64,000 bases of DNA. It comes from Thamnaconus septentrionalis. Taxonomy: Eukaryota > Chordata > Actinopteri > Tetraodontiformes > Monacanthidae. Positions 10,747-23,465 of this stretch are shown in pieces. The stretch is from contig CM020501.1 in assembly GCA_009823395.1 (NCBI GenBank), positions 7,293,361 through 7,357,360 of the forward strand, read 5' to 3'. The stretch's first letter is position 1. Each line of letters opens with the position of its first letter. The translations under genes and the position numbers were made by a program. The notes beneath the pieces were generated by a model. It was given only the letters and a program-made list of their open reading frames with translations, was not told the origin of the DNA and did no database searches.

Positions 10747-12124
10747 ATCGCCATTTTGCTGCCTGCCGTGTCCCCTGTTGGAGAAACTTAACCCTGACGG
10801 TGTTGGAAAGATGCAACAGCATGCATTTGTGAGGCAAACATGAACCCTGCACTGCAGCTGAATCTCTCGCAATTCAACTCGCTCATTTATTTCGCCTCCA
10901 GAGAGCATTTTTTTTAGAGCAATTCATTAGCTGTCAGCTTCCTTTGTGGATAAAAAGGTGGCGGACACGAGACAGCCGGTGACTATTCCAGCTTTTCTTG
11001 GACAATGGCGCGTATTGACAGGTAAGTGATGTAACGCTTAGCAATTCATCAGTTTTCAATTTCTATTAGAAATAAGTCTCTCTGTAAAAATAGAGTGATT
11101 ACTGAGGATTATCTCAGGGGAGCAGAGGAAAGACTGACCTGCTGATCCTTTTTTGTTTTGGAGATTTTTGTACTTCTATTGCGAGGAAGAACCTAACTAA
11201 TTAAAAACTCACATTATCATAAATGTAATACTTGTTAAATAAGTTACCTAAACCAATTAATTGAATTCATTATCAGCAATTTTGCTGATATTAGTTCACT
11301 GTCATAAAGCATTAAAGATCAAACAGAGGCATGTCTTCGAGTGGGTGACTAATCATGTTAAATGTCAGGATTTCAATGATCTAAAATAAATGTTATTACG
11401 ATTTTTGTCATAATAATCCACCCCTACTGGTGTTAGAGAGCTACAGATTTGACGGGTCGGCCTGAATGTGACAGACAGAAAGTTTGTAGAATCACTTTCC
11501 GTCAGATTACATCAGCTAAATTCAAAGGAATTAGATGACCTTCCATCCAGGTGCGCCGGGTTAGACAGACCCACTGAACAGCTAGAAGTGAGTCAGACTT
11601 GGACCTCACAATACACTGAAGGAGTGTTTTCGAATGGGGATCAATGATGCATGGCAGGGCCACAGTAAAGCTCCTCTTGTTTTTATTCAAGTGTTAGAAA
11701 TTTATTATAGATCACTCCACCCAATACTACAGACTATCCAACTAAATACTAGCCAAGACATAGAACACTGTGCATCCTTTTGTTCAATTTGATGACCACT
11801 TTACGTGTGTTGGCTATCTGTTAAAATGTAAGAAATGTCCCCCCAGCACTCGTAGACGGCAAAATAAAAAACGCGTTAGCAGTGATGCCACAGCGACGAT
11901 GAATTCCTGCAACCGTCCACGATGCCACTCCCTTTTGCCACGAACCCCCCCACCCCCCGACACACACACCCCACCTCCAAAACCTTCCTGTCTGCTCCTC
12001 CTTGCTCCCTCTTCTTTATTCCCCCTTGCTGCTTGTGTGCTTCTCCAACCCTTTCATCCCACCTCCTCCCCTTGTTTTACCTCAGACCTCACACTCCTCC
12101 CTCTCTCCCTCCCGCTGCTGAAAT

Positions 12125-12430
12125 CCCATTCCCCGTGGGGCAGGTTAAATTGAATTGGCGTGTTTATATGAACAACAGGGCCGTTGCTTTAATATACCTT
12201 AGAGTTTATGCCTAATGCCTCTCTGCTAATACAGCCGGAGCTCGCCGCCCTTGCTCGACACACAACGCCTTTATGGAAGTCATAAAAGAGGAAGCATGCC
12301 CAGAGAGGAGGGTGAACAGATACTCGGCTAGTGTGTTTTGCATTTGTATGGCATGCCGGATGAAGAGGGAAGACCTGGGAGGCCTTCAAATGCACCTTTA
12401 ACATATCCGCCTTGCTCCCGTTACCATTAT
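12125..12430. promoter_or_regulatory. candidate conserved non-coding block in zcchc7 intron
   Basis: Complex sequence with GGTTAAATTGAATTGGCG (12143), TGCTAATACAGCCGG (12223) and TTTATGGAAGTCATAAAAG (12270). It is bracketed by a pyrimidine-rich stretch upstream (11930-12110) and a T-rich run downstream (12530). Confidence 0.33.
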
Positions 12431-13699
12431 TATACATTGAAAATACAAGTTCTGACACATGCGCACACAAACATATTCCATGAAGGTGGAGTACGAATGA
12501 ATAGAAAAAAAACAGAGAGGGTGGAATACTTTTTTTCTTTTTTTCTTTTTTTTTTAGATTAGTGAGTAATGCTGAATAAATATCCGGAGATTTAGTCGAG
12601 GAGTCAGCCATGCTCATCGACTTGCAAACATCCTTTCCATTTTCTCTGCCCCCCTCACTTTCTCTCTTCCCTTTCTTCCTCTCCCTGTCCCCCTTTTCTC
12701 TCTCCCTCTCCCGGCCCCGTGTCACCCTACAAAAGCCGCCCAGGAAGGAGAGAACCAGGCCTGAGACACTCAACCCAATTACTATTGACCAGTGTGCACT
12801 CAGAGGGGAAGGGGAAAAAATGTGCTTACCTGAACACACGTGCACAAATCTGTCTAGATGCAGAAAGTCCTGTAAGGTCAGAGATGGTGTGTGTTCACAG
12901 GTGATTCTAAAAACAGTCCAGCCACCACTCGAAAAAACAGAGAGACTGTTGGAGAGTTTATCATTATTATCATTTTAGTTATTATAATCTGTATGCTGGT
13001 CTCTTTAATCACTGAGTTGGTGCAGGTGTTTTACCCTAAAGGCCCTCTAATGGACAAATAACCCAGTTTATATACAGATTTATAGGAAAATGAATAAGTG
13101 TTCAAAGAATTGTTTAAATTGCCCTTCTAGTTGTTACATGCAAAGTGCCTACCCTAACCTCTCCCTAACCTTTCAAGTGTTATTTTAAATGAAGAACATA
13201 CTGAGAATATTTCTTTTCTTGTAAAGTAGACGCTATTTTAAAACAGACCTGTCAAAGGTCAAGTTCTTTAAAAAGGGAAATGAAAAATTAGCCGACCTGA
13301 ACTGGTCTCGACCCATCTGCATTCTTTGTAGGATTAAAAACATCACAGTTTGTTAAAAAAAAAAAAAAAAAAATCATTCTTGATCCAAGTAAGAGTTTTA
13401 ATTTCATTAAAAAAAGAAAAGAAAGAAAGAAAGAAAAAAAGAAGGTGGTTCGGGTCTTCTCACTGATCGACAGGAGTAAGAAAAAGGCTGAGTCTGTCTG
13501 TAAACCCAAACACCCGCCTTACCGAAGCCAACGAAAGTTTGCAAAACCTTGCACTTGAACACATGCACACACAGACAGTGACACACACACACAATCACAC
13601 TATTATTGAGGGCGTGATGAACTCTGCATGTTGTCTGGAAGCCTGCGCGGAAAATATCAATGACTGAACTCCCCGACGAATTGGCAACTATCTCCTCCA

Positions 13700-14110
13700 C
13701 TCTGATTTTATCCCCAATAATTAATTTTCTCTCCTCACGCAGACTCCGGCTTTATCAGCCGCTCGCTGGCTGCCAGAATCGCAGCATTCCATTTAACCAT
13801 AATCCCCTGGATAAAGGAGCAGCCCAGGTGTGCTAATGCGCCGGCGTGAAGAGGCAGGAGGACGTCCACACTGCGCGCAAACATCGTGTCGCGAAGCAGG
13901 TCGACCAGCTGCGCAGCCAGCCATCCCGCACGACGCTGGGCCGCTTCCTCCGACAAAAGGAAACCTTTCCCCAATGAGAATTATCAATTAGCGCGAAAAA
14001 AAAGGGCTGTGGAGGTTTTACACATGCAGCGTTTGTGGACACAGTGTCACCTGCGCGACCCCCCACACCGTTACACTCTCCCCTTTAAACAGATCACAGG
14101 CACTCGCTGG
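13700..14110. promoter_or_regulatory. candidate conserved non-coding block in zcchc7 intron
   Basis: CpG-containing complex sequence with CCCCAATAATTAATTTTC (13710), CCATTTAACCATAATCCC (13789) and GAATTATCAATTAGCGCG (13978). The TAATCC and ATCAATTAG cores suit homeodomain (OTX/PBX-HOX type) binding. Confidence 0.35.
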
Positions 14111-15059
14111 ATTAGCGCTGGGAAGCCTTGAGCGCGGATCACGACCCTGCGAGCCCAGCATAGCAACAGCCACGTAACCAAGGCCTGGTCTTGTTGTGCG
14201 GAAGGATGGTTGGGAAATGGGAGCGGAGAGGTAAATAGATGGGACGGAAGGAGGGAGGGAGGGATGGAGGGAGGGAGAGGAGGAGGGGACGGAAGGGCGG
14301 AGCAGGCGGCGGCAGGGGGGTGAGTGAAGGGGGAGAGGAGCGCTAGAATGCAGACTTCACAAAAATTCGCAATGAACAGGTTTTCGAGTGTTGTTGCATT
14401 AAAAAAAAGAGGAAAAAAAAGCTTTTTGCTCCAAGGGTCGTGAACAAATTCTGTTAGGAACTGAAATTATTCTAAAAAAAAAAAGAAAATGTCTTAACAT
14501 CTTGAAGGCACAATGTGTGACATTTAATGGGATTACTGGCATGCATTAAAAATGCTTGTTTTTAAGTTAGATGAAGACACTAAAAATAAATGTTTTCCTG
14601 CACTGGAAATAAACATTTTTCTTGACATAAAGAGCAGATCCACCTGCAGGGCGTGGGCCATATTGCACCAGCAGGTATCTACAGAAGCCTAGACTGTGGA
14701 TCTGCTCTGGATTACACGATTTCAACCAGACATCACAGCACATACAGGATGGATGTGAGATCAAGAGGGACATCAGAAAACAGGGATGGACATTGTTGTT
14801 GTATATTTTGTTGGTTTTTTTTTTTAACTTGGTGCCTGCCACTTAATCTAGTTAACCTTTACAGTTGAGCGTTAATATATTTTTTTTTTAAAGAACAGTT
14901 TCTCCAAAGCGTATACAGGATATATTGAGAATTGTCTTGCATTGCAAGTAGGATTCAGACATTTTAACATTAGTTTGTAGTTTCTAAGATGCAGTTTGAC
15001 ACTATTATTAGACTCGTGGCTAAAGTGAACTAACAAGAGACCCACTTTGAAATGTCTTG

Positions 15060-15320
15060 CTTTGTCATACACGATTGACTCGTCTTTCGTGCGCGGCCTA
15101 ATTAGTATTTCAGCCGTGAAAACTTGATATTTGCCTCCCGCGATGGCTGCTCGAGTCTTCCTACCTAAAGCCAGGAATGTTGGGGGCCTATTAGCTGGCA
15201 AGCTCTCCAATCCTAATGGGACTCCTAATTAGCGCTTTATTGAAGGCCCGTGTGATGGGAAGGTCAACCATTTATGCTTACATATGTTGCAAACACATGT
15301 GGTATTTAGCGCATCGATAG
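15060..15320. promoter_or_regulatory. candidate conserved enhancer with two CTAATTAG palindromes
   Basis: Two identical palindromic homeodomain sites, CTAATTAG, lie at 15098-15105 and 15225-15232, with CCTATTAGCTGG and CCAATCCTAATGGG between them. The whole block is complex sequence without repeats. It is the most enhancer-like stretch I see in the zcchc7 intron. Confidence 0.42.
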
Positions 15321-15702
15321 ACATCGCGGGAAGTGGCACCGGCTTCGGCGAATCCAGGAGACGACGACGACGACGGAGGCAAATTAAGGGCAGAGGATTT
15401 GGCCGAGAGGGAAGGTAGGGAAAAAAAACACACACATCCAGAGTGAGACTGTGTGAGACGGAGAGACAGAGGAGGAGAGATGAGGGTGAGGGGAAACGCT
15501 AGACTGACTGAAATATGGCGAGGGCCAGCTAGGCCAGACCAGGCCCAGCTGGTCTCCGTCTGACGAGCGCCTTAATTAAGAGACGCGGGGAGGAAAGTCT
15601 CGGAATGGCCACGCACACACTGCCAGGAGCCTCTGGAGAGGAAACAGCCAAGCAGGAACACTTGCGTATGTGTGGTTCACTGCCAAGACCATGTCTCTTT
15701 TG

Positions 15703-15705
<3 letters not shown>

Positions 15706-15740
<35 letters not shown>
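15706..15740 (+). repeat. (CA)n microsatellite
   Basis: About 17 CA units between regulatory-looking blocks of the zcchc7 intron. Confidence 0.93.
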
Positions 15741-15743
<3 letters not shown>

Positions 15744-16179
15744 GTCATCCTTGGGGACCTTGAGAAAAACATTACGCAGCTATTATTAGGGCAAACTTTT
15801 GCATACTGGAGCAAATAGGCGCTCTGTTCATGTGCTATCTGCGTGGTTGAGGGGGGTTCTCCCAGAGTCGACTGTTACAAATAAACTTTAAAAACCCCCC
15901 CCCCACAGCACCCCCCCCCCCCACCCCCCACCCCAGTGCTGATGGCAGCCACAGAGCCAGATGAGGCGAAAGGGGGAAGACGGGGTAATTTTGTGGATCC
16001 ATGACTGCCTTTGCTCCTCAACCCACCGCCCCTCCCCCCTTCCCTCCCCTCCAAAAAACGTTTTAATATTAATACATATTGCTCCAAACCCTCCCCCGCC
16101 TCCTGCCCCGCCACCACCCTAGGCTACCAGTTAATAAAGCCCTCTCGACGACCCCTCCCAGGCAAAAAGAAAGGAAGAA

Positions 16180-16345
16180 AGACAATAAGGGGAAAGTTCT
16201 CCGGCCAAATCAAAGAAGAGAAATTAATACAGTCCCACGGGAGCTGCCGCTGTCCCACTGTCAACCCCCACAATAATTTGATTTCCCATTAAGTGATTGC
16301 TTAATTATAATGATTATTATTGGTAATTGTAATTGACATTTTTTT
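16180..16345. promoter_or_regulatory. candidate conserved non-coding block in zcchc7 intron
   Basis: Contains GAAATTAATACAGTCCC (16220), CCCATTAAGTGATTGC (16286; an NKX-type AAGTG core), then TTAATTATAATGATTATTAT and GGTAATTGTAATTGAC (16321). There is dense TAAT content in non-repetitive sequence. Confidence 0.35.
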
Positions 16346-16689
16346 TCCTCCCTGGCTTCCACCGCCGTCACCTCCGTCCCTTCCCTCCTGACCGTCGCCG
16401 CTCGCCTTCGAAAATACAAAACCGGTGTTGGAAATACTCACAGGGTGGGAGGCGGCGGGGAAAAAAGAAGAATAAAAGAGGACAAAGTAAGTGGCTGGAA
16501 CCCAACTCTGCGGCACAGGACCGCAAGACATTTTCAAATGGCTTCGTCGGCCGAAAACACACAACGCAGGATTAAGGTTTCATCGCGCTGAAGTTTAATT
16601 TAATCATACATGAGAGAGCGGCGGCACGTGTGGTTTCTGTGCAGGAGTCTTATCCTTGTAGCTGCAGGGCACGATGTCTGCTGTGGGTC

Positions 16690-16745
16690 TCTGTAGAGGA
16701 GAGATTCCAGCTCTCGGTGGGATATCCTGGTTAAATAAAGGTTAA
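16690..16745 (+). mobile_element. short LINE 3'-tail-like relic
   Basis: The phrase ATCCTGGTTAAATAAAGGTT (from 16724) is the kind of 3' terminus seen in many fish non-LTR elements (CCTGGTTAAATAAAGGTTAAA). Only a few dozen bases remain, so the assignment is tentative. Confidence 0.45.
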
Positions 16746-18942
16746 AGAAGAAGGCTGAGACTCCCACCCCTCACCTCTCCGCTCCTCCTTCACACGCACA
16801 CACACACACACACTGACTAAAACTACTGGGACACTGGGTCTCCAGTTTATTACCCTTTCCTTCAGGCTACAGCTACCAAAAAAACATGAGGTTTCTCGTT
16901 TTGGCAAACAGAAGAAATAACAATAAAATAAAAAAAATGAAGTCAATTTTAATCCGGCACCTTCACCTTTTACAAAGCCCTGATAATGAAAATAAAAATC
17001 CCCAAAAAATCAAAGGGCCGCCGCTCAATGGGGTGACGTGGAAACGACACCATGTTGAAAACTATTTCATTTACCGTCACATTCTTTCTCCATTCAGAAC
17101 TAAAGACGGTGAAACTTTGCTCCAGTGGGGCAGGGCACGGTTATTGGGCTCACCTCAGGCGTGGTGAGGCCGACAACGACTGAGGCACATACACACACAC
17201 ACACACGCACACACAAACAGACTTAAGTCATTAGCGCACACCTTCACACTCCAACAAACATAACACCTTCACTTTCATTCTTAAATGCGCTCTCATTTTC
17301 ACTACTAAAAAAATTAGAGGGTGACCCCACGTCAGCCGTCATTATTAAGAGTTTCAGTTGGGGCCAAAATGTACGTATGAACAGGAAAAGGAAAAAAAAA
17401 ATCAACAGAAGGACCTTGGCCTCCAACACAGTCAGCCGCCTGCGTGTGCGCGAGTGTCAGCAAGTTCAATTTACGGGATTGTATTTAAATGCTACGCCTC
17501 GTTCAGAATAAAACAGCCACACTAATACAAATGAGCACCTGCAGCCGCAACCGCAGATGTCTGTGGGTGTTTTTTCAGTCAAAGTTTCCACGAAAAAAAA
17601 AAATAGAGAAATTTTCATAGATTATTTTTTACAACGAGGACTTTCAGACAGGATGGCTTGCTCTTTGCAGATGCAGAGAGACGCTGTGTAAAAATAAACT
17701 TGCGTCGGCACAAAGAAAAAACACATTTGTTGATCGGCGGCGGCGGCAGCAGCAGCACCTGTATAGTCACATTACAATTTTTATATTTCAACGTGCTGAT
17801 TCAGTTTCGCACCAACTGAAAAAAACAGGTCAGTTTCTATTAAATTGGAGCTTTAAATAAAGTGTCTTCCATACGACTGAAAATCAGAATCAGGGCCAGA
17901 AAAGTGGGTGTAGGGAATGCGTTTCTTTTTCTATCTTTCTTTCTTCCGGAGCCGTGACGTTCCGTGTTGCCTAGTCAGATTTGACACTGACAGAGTGCCG
18001 CCGTGGTAGAACCATCCTGAGATCTTAGCCCGGAGACGTGGCGGCTCTGGCCAACAGCAGAACCGTGGCCGATCCTTTTCAAGGCCTGTCTCATCCTGTT
18101 TAGCTTAGCTGCTCTCATCTCACTCCTCGTCTTGACGCTGAGCTCTGCCGTGCCTCCGCACACATTTCTCCGACCGTTAAAATATTTTAAAAAATCAAGC
18201 GCTGCCCTCGAACACGGTCGGACATTGTTTTAAACAACTGCGACACTGCTGTTTTTTTGTCAAGTAGATAATTTTAGAGCAACAGTCGTCAACCGATGAA
18301 ATTAAGTCGACGCTCGATCCAGACGCAGTGAGTAAGGGGAGCAAAAACACCATGAAGATAGAAAGCGGACCGGGTGTTGGATATTCTTAGTAAAATAGCT
18401 TTTAGCATGAATGAGAGTGAAGTTTGAAAAAATAAAAAAAATAAAATAACCACAAGCCCAGCACCATTCCAACACACTTATTTGATCGTTTCAGTAGATG
18501 TTGATGAGTGCAACTGGGTCAAATATTTGGGACGCAGTGACACACAGATACAGAGATTATTATTATTTTTTTTTTACATTTTAATTTCCCAAAAAAAAGA
18601 AGCTTTAGAGTAATATGAGGCGCAAGCAGCGGCTGACGTTCACCGTATTTAAATGGTGCGTCGGGGTTTCAGCTCTCTCACACCGCTTTGCTCATATTAG
18701 GCCTTCGCGCTCGTCTCGTGCACTTTGCATAGATCTCTGTTAAAAATGGATAACGCAACACAAACTGTGGCACGGTGAATTCATTGCGTCTGTGCGCACG
18801 CGTGTGTGTGTGTGTGTGCGTTGCCTGTTCAAACACACTGTGTGGTAGCGTGGGTGTGGCGTTACACCTCGCGTGGCACTGGGCAGCCAAGATAAGAGCT
18901 GATCCTATCCATGCCTCCCTTCTGCAGTGCCCGCGACGCCCG

Positions 18943-18944
<2 letters not shown>

Positions 18945-18992
<48 letters not shown>
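18945..18992 (+). repeat. (CA)n microsatellite
   Basis: About 23 CA units in the zcchc7 intron. A shorter (TG)n lies 140 bp upstream near 18802. Confidence 0.95.
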
Positions 18993-18993
<1 letters not shown>

Positions 18994-19833
18994 CAGCCCC
19001 ACACCTAGTCCTATAGCGCCCATCGCAGCCATTGTAATCTCATTTTGTAATCCTGATTCCCACAGCTGTGAAACACATAGAGAAGCCAACTAAATCCATA
19101 TTTCGCCGTGTTCCTACCATGTATTGGCATGTGAGTTAAGACAGGACAGCCTCACTTTCACAATGGCTGCGGCTGCAGGATAAAAACGGCAGGCCCCCGG
19201 TGGGGTGTTGAGGGGGTCGGCGCTGATCATTGACACAAGGAACAAACTGAAGGAAAACGCTAAACTTTACATCGACACTTTGAAAAAGCAACAAAAAAAC
19301 AACAACAACTTTTTTTTTCGTCGTGTGCATCGGTGTGCTGAGGAAAACGGAGGCGAGAGGAGCTTACCTTCGACCGCTGTGAGAAAGCACTAACCTTTAG
19401 GGACAGGGCACACAGACGCACTCCCCTGTTTCTCATTTTAAGACTTTGAGCGAGAAGCCCACACACCCGCAGACCCACACGCACACACACACACACACAC
19501 ACACACTCTGATGTGATCGGCCACCCCGATAGCCAGCCAGAGCTGACGCTCTAAGCCTCAAACAAAGTTTGGTGTGCACTGACCAAGACCGTGGGGACAA
19601 AAAAAGGGGTTTGTGTGGGGGTGGGGGGGTTGGGGGCAGGTGGAGGGGTAGGCAGGGGGGAAGACAAGAAAAAAAAAAGTGTGATCACTGAGTGGAAGTT
19701 TAACCACTTATGATTCAAGTTTAGCTTGAGCACACCCCCGCCTACAGGCCGGGCTAATTCCTCCGCCTCTGCGAGTGTGAGGGACACTGAGCAGGACTTT
19801 GGGAGGCTCTGCTTTCTCTCTCTTGTTCCGTGT

Positions 19834-19834
<1 letters not shown>

Positions 19835-19864
<30 letters not shown>
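19835..19864 (+). repeat. (GCT)10 trinucleotide repeat
   Basis: Ten perfect GCT units in non-coding zcchc7 intron DNA. On the transcribed (minus) strand it reads AGC. Confidence 0.95.
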
Positions 19865-19865
<1 letters not shown>

Positions 19866-21659
19866 GCACGGCTGCCCGACAGGAAGCCGCCCCCCTCCCC
19901 GACCACCCCCAAACTGGTTCATCCCCCTTCTCTCCTCTATCTTTTCTATTTATGCTCATCCCAGCGTCCTCGGCACATCCGCCCACCGAGGGCTGCCCAC
20001 TGTACAGACAGGTGACCCGTGCTGTGTGAGCGTCACCACGTCCGCGATAAAAAACCATGAGATGGCCGGCGATCGGGTCGGACCTTTCTTCAACCAGCGA
20101 ACACTGGGGGGTTGGGGAGGTGAGAGGATTTAATTCCTGTGCGGTGAAGAGGAGAGAGAAAGACTGAGGGCGGCGCAGGCGGTTCCGAGATGGGGTTCGG
20201 GGGCGTATGAATACTGTTCGTCACCGCTGTGCACACCAGGCCGCCTCTTTTTGTGAACAAAGATCAAGTTCTGCACAGCCCATCTAACGTAGATGTACCT
20301 GTTTTATGGTTTATATATGACTTTACAAGCAACGATGTAAGAGATCATTTCAATTTTTTCTGCTTCATCTTTTGAGTTGAAAATGCTTCTCATCAGTTTC
20401 TTGAAATGTAAAAATAAAAGGGCAGGTGATAAAAAAATAATAATATCGGAATAGGTCAGTGTTGGCCACGTCACGTCAGTGTTGGCCATCAATCCTGCAC
20501 CATTACGACTAGGCGATCCAGAGACAGTGTCATTTAAAGTTATAATTATTTTATACTCCTTGGTTGTTTGTGTACCAAGTATAATGAAGGTGAGAAGGTT
20601 TGATTTCAAAAAAAAAATATTTCAAAAGAAACATATTTTTGGATTCCAAACTATTTTTGTATTGTAAAGTTAAAAAAAATTACAATTCAATACAGTCAAT
20701 TTTTCTAACAATCAAAAAATCTTTTAGCTTTTTATATATCGATGCAAATTAACTACTGAACAGCTGTCGCTCAAGAATCAGTTTTCCTTTCATTTGTGAA
20801 ATGCATCACTAAATTTATAAATATATATATATATATCAATTTCCTCACTAAAAAAGGGTTGCCAGTGCTTCTTGGAGCAAAATGACGCCGTGATGTACTG
20901 GCACAATCTAAATAGTCTTCTTAGACAACATCTTTGATGAAGATATGATAAACAAAAACAGCCCACTCCTCCTATCAAACAGTGTGGGAGAGCCATTCCT
21001 AATATTTTAAATCTCGTTTATTTATTAACCTTCTCTGTCGCTCCAGGCCTCAGACTGCGTGATCTAATGTAATCTAATAAACGGTTCACAAATATGTAAA
21101 TTTATTTTCAAAAGATATTAATTATAAGAAATTAGAAGGCTGCTGGTGGGCCTGTGTGACTGTCAGCTCTGCCCAAGACTGAGGGCTTTCACTGGAGCAG
21201 AAATAACATTCATTTTAAACACAACAAATATTTGAAGATTGTGACCGTGAAATGTTTTAGGGGTCAATTTTTTTATTTTTTCAATGGTGAATCCCTCCAT
21301 TCGACCCTTAAAAAAAACAAGAACCTGCCAGTAGAATCAACTCTCCATTGTATCAGCCGTTTTAATCGCCATTTGCGAAAATGAATAGACCGCTGCCATT
21401 CCACCGCGAGCACACGCTGTTTACTCAAAACACGCTCGGAAATCCCGTGCAGTGTCAAATTAGCTTCCAGCTCAAGGCTACGGAGGCATGACCCTCAAAT
21501 TTCCTTGCTTTCAATTCCTTTTATTATATTTTTTTCCCCTTTCTGGCTAAACCCTCCCCCATATTCCTCCCACTTTAAGACCCCTTTCCTCACCACACCC
21601 ATGACCCCCCATGTGCAGACATGGGGTCAAGCTCCAAAGATCACAGAGTGAAGCCAGAC

Positions 21660-21663
<4 letters not shown>

Positions 21664-21730
<67 letters not shown>
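21664..21730 (+). repeat. (GA)n microsatellite
   Basis: About 33 uninterrupted GA units, 0.85 kb from the second zcchc7 coding exon. Confidence 0.95.
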
Positions 21731-21736
<6 letters not shown>

Positions 21737-22577
21737 CAACCTAAAATCCTTCTTTCCTCCCCAAACCGGGCCAAAAACCCCAAGCCTTCCCACCAGCAGA
21801 CACCCCAACAACCCCCCCGCCCCCCAGCTCAACCCCACCCCCCACCCAGTTGTGTGTAGAGGAAGCAGTGAGCACTCTTGCAGAAACATCAGCCCAGGGA
21901 AATTCAAATGAGGAAGAAACGGTGAGAGAGACACAGGGAGGAAGAGCGGGGAGGGGGGAGGAAGGGAGCACAATAGTGACAAAATAGGGGAGAAGAATGA
22001 GATGGGAGAGTGTTTGGTGGAGGGGCAGAAGAGGAGGAGGGAGGTGGGTGGGTGTAGAGGGAGGCGGGGGGTCAGGGGAGGTTGCTGAGGCTGCAGGTTA
22101 AGATAATGTGCAGATCTGGAGAGATTTGCCGGAACATTTTTATTCATTTTTTGATTACTCGCCGTCTCTCTGCAGCTCGAGCCGCTCTCCTCCTGCCTCT
22201 TGCTGTGTGTGTGTTTGTTTGTTTGTTTGTTTTTGGCATTAGTGTTACGATTGTCAGCACGCGCACGCATTCTGATTAGAGCGGGAATATTTTAGAGTGC
22301 TCGCACGTCGCACGGGCTCCGGCGCACATATCAATACATGATGCAGGCAAACATGCTTCAAGATGCATCGGGGAAGCGAGCCTACAAATTTGTGAAACGT
22401 GCCGGCGGAGGACGGCCTGCGTGTGTGCACACGCAGAGTTTCGCGGCGCAGACAATCACGCCGGCTCCTTATCAATGTGCTGCAGGTAGATTAAGACGGG
22501 GCCCCGACTGAATCGCACAAAAGACAAATCCCCTACTTTGCGCGCGACAAAGGGGCGAAAGCAGAGCGGAGTCCCAC

Positions 22578-22809
22578 CTGAACCGCTGACACACACTCCC
22601 TCCAGGTTGAGCGAGATGGACTGGTCCCCGTCCTGATTCTCCCGGCCCAGGATCATCCAATTCTCCAGGCCGTCCGAGTCGGACGAGTCGGAATCGTCAG
22701 AAGCCTCCGACGAAACGGACTTGGATTCGGACTCTTCCCATTCGGATTCCGAGCTGCTGGAGTCTGAAGTCACCGACACAATCGCGCCCATCTTCTTTTT
22801 CTGCATTCC
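22578..22809 (-). CDS. zcchc7: zcchc7 second coding exon (Ser/Asp-rich, ENWMILG motif)
   Basis: The exon begins in phase 0 and ends in phase 1. It encodes a low-complexity SDSSSSESEWEESESKS tract, then SDSDGLENWMILGRENQDGD and SISLNLEGVCVSGS. The segment LENWMILG..SISLNLEG aligns with human VESWMLLG..DILLNLVG. The acceptor is taken at tttttcaccaag|GGAATGCAG. An in-frame alternative nine bases further on (ATGCAG|AAAAAG) would drop three residues, so the 5' edge is uncertain by 9 nt. The donor is GGTTCAG|gtggga. The next exon lies about 21 kb away and restores the frame by completing a GAT codon. Confidence 0.92.
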
Positions 22810-23465
22810 CTTGGTGAAAAAGCACAAGTTTAAGATAGATTAGATAGACGGATAGATTTCTTGTATCCGATTACCTTTTTGCATCAGAATACAGTGTTGG
22901 TGTTGGTGTTCCCTCCCTTCATCAACCCACTAATATCTTTTGTATCCTGCCCAACTGTTCATTCAAGACATTTTCTATTACACAGTGCTGACTTTGCGTT
23001 TAACTTTTGGAATGAAAAGATGTCCTAGTATATATTTAATGAAATAGTAATGCATCAGGTTTTTTATGTATGACTTCCATTTGTTCATTGCCCAACAATT
23101 TAAAGTTATACCATTACTGTACAAAATAAATACAAAATTGCAATACAATTGGCAATGAATACTGGGTGCTGGTTCCAAGCTTGCCTCGAGTATTAAAATG
23201 CAAATGATAGTCAAAGTAGAATGGAACCTTTGCAAAATCAGCTGTGTGAGAGGGCCTGCGGCGCTCAAGAGATTGAAAATGTTTTTATTGTGGGACAGCA
23301 AGATTTTATAGCTGCTTTACAGCTGCCATGTGAAACTGCACTGACGCACTCATCTACCATATAGCCATGAAGTCGCTATGGTATAGCTGGACTTCATTTG
23401 GAACATTGCTCTAGATAAATGATGGTTTTGGTAGCAGCTGAGGCGACTCCCAGTCCCATTCATAC
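22810..23465 (-). other. zcchc7 intron between the two acidic exons
   Basis: This is a 656-nt intron with gtatga donor and caccaag acceptor. It is A/T-rich and I see no coding signal in it. One octamer-type ATGCAAAT occurs at 23198-23205. Confidence 0.85.

Larger units (their letters stand above)
1616..22577 (-). other. zcchc7 large intron, about 21 kb
   Basis: A single intron separates the ENWMILG exon from the 53-nt exon. No reading frame inside has coding character or recognisable homology. It contains many dinucleotide repeats, a fossil LINE (about 5380-5990) and a short LINE-tail-like piece (about 16690-16745). It also has several non-repetitive blocks with dense homeodomain, SOX and TAAT cores that look like conserved regulatory DNA, listed separately. 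In human, a PAX5 enhancer is known inside a ZCCHC7 intron, so this intron probably carries pax5 control elements (inference). Confidence 0.85.

Noticed and set aside
20456..20489. Direct repeat GTCAGTGTTGGCCA in two copies.
   Set aside because: A small local tandem duplication with no sign of a mobile element or function.
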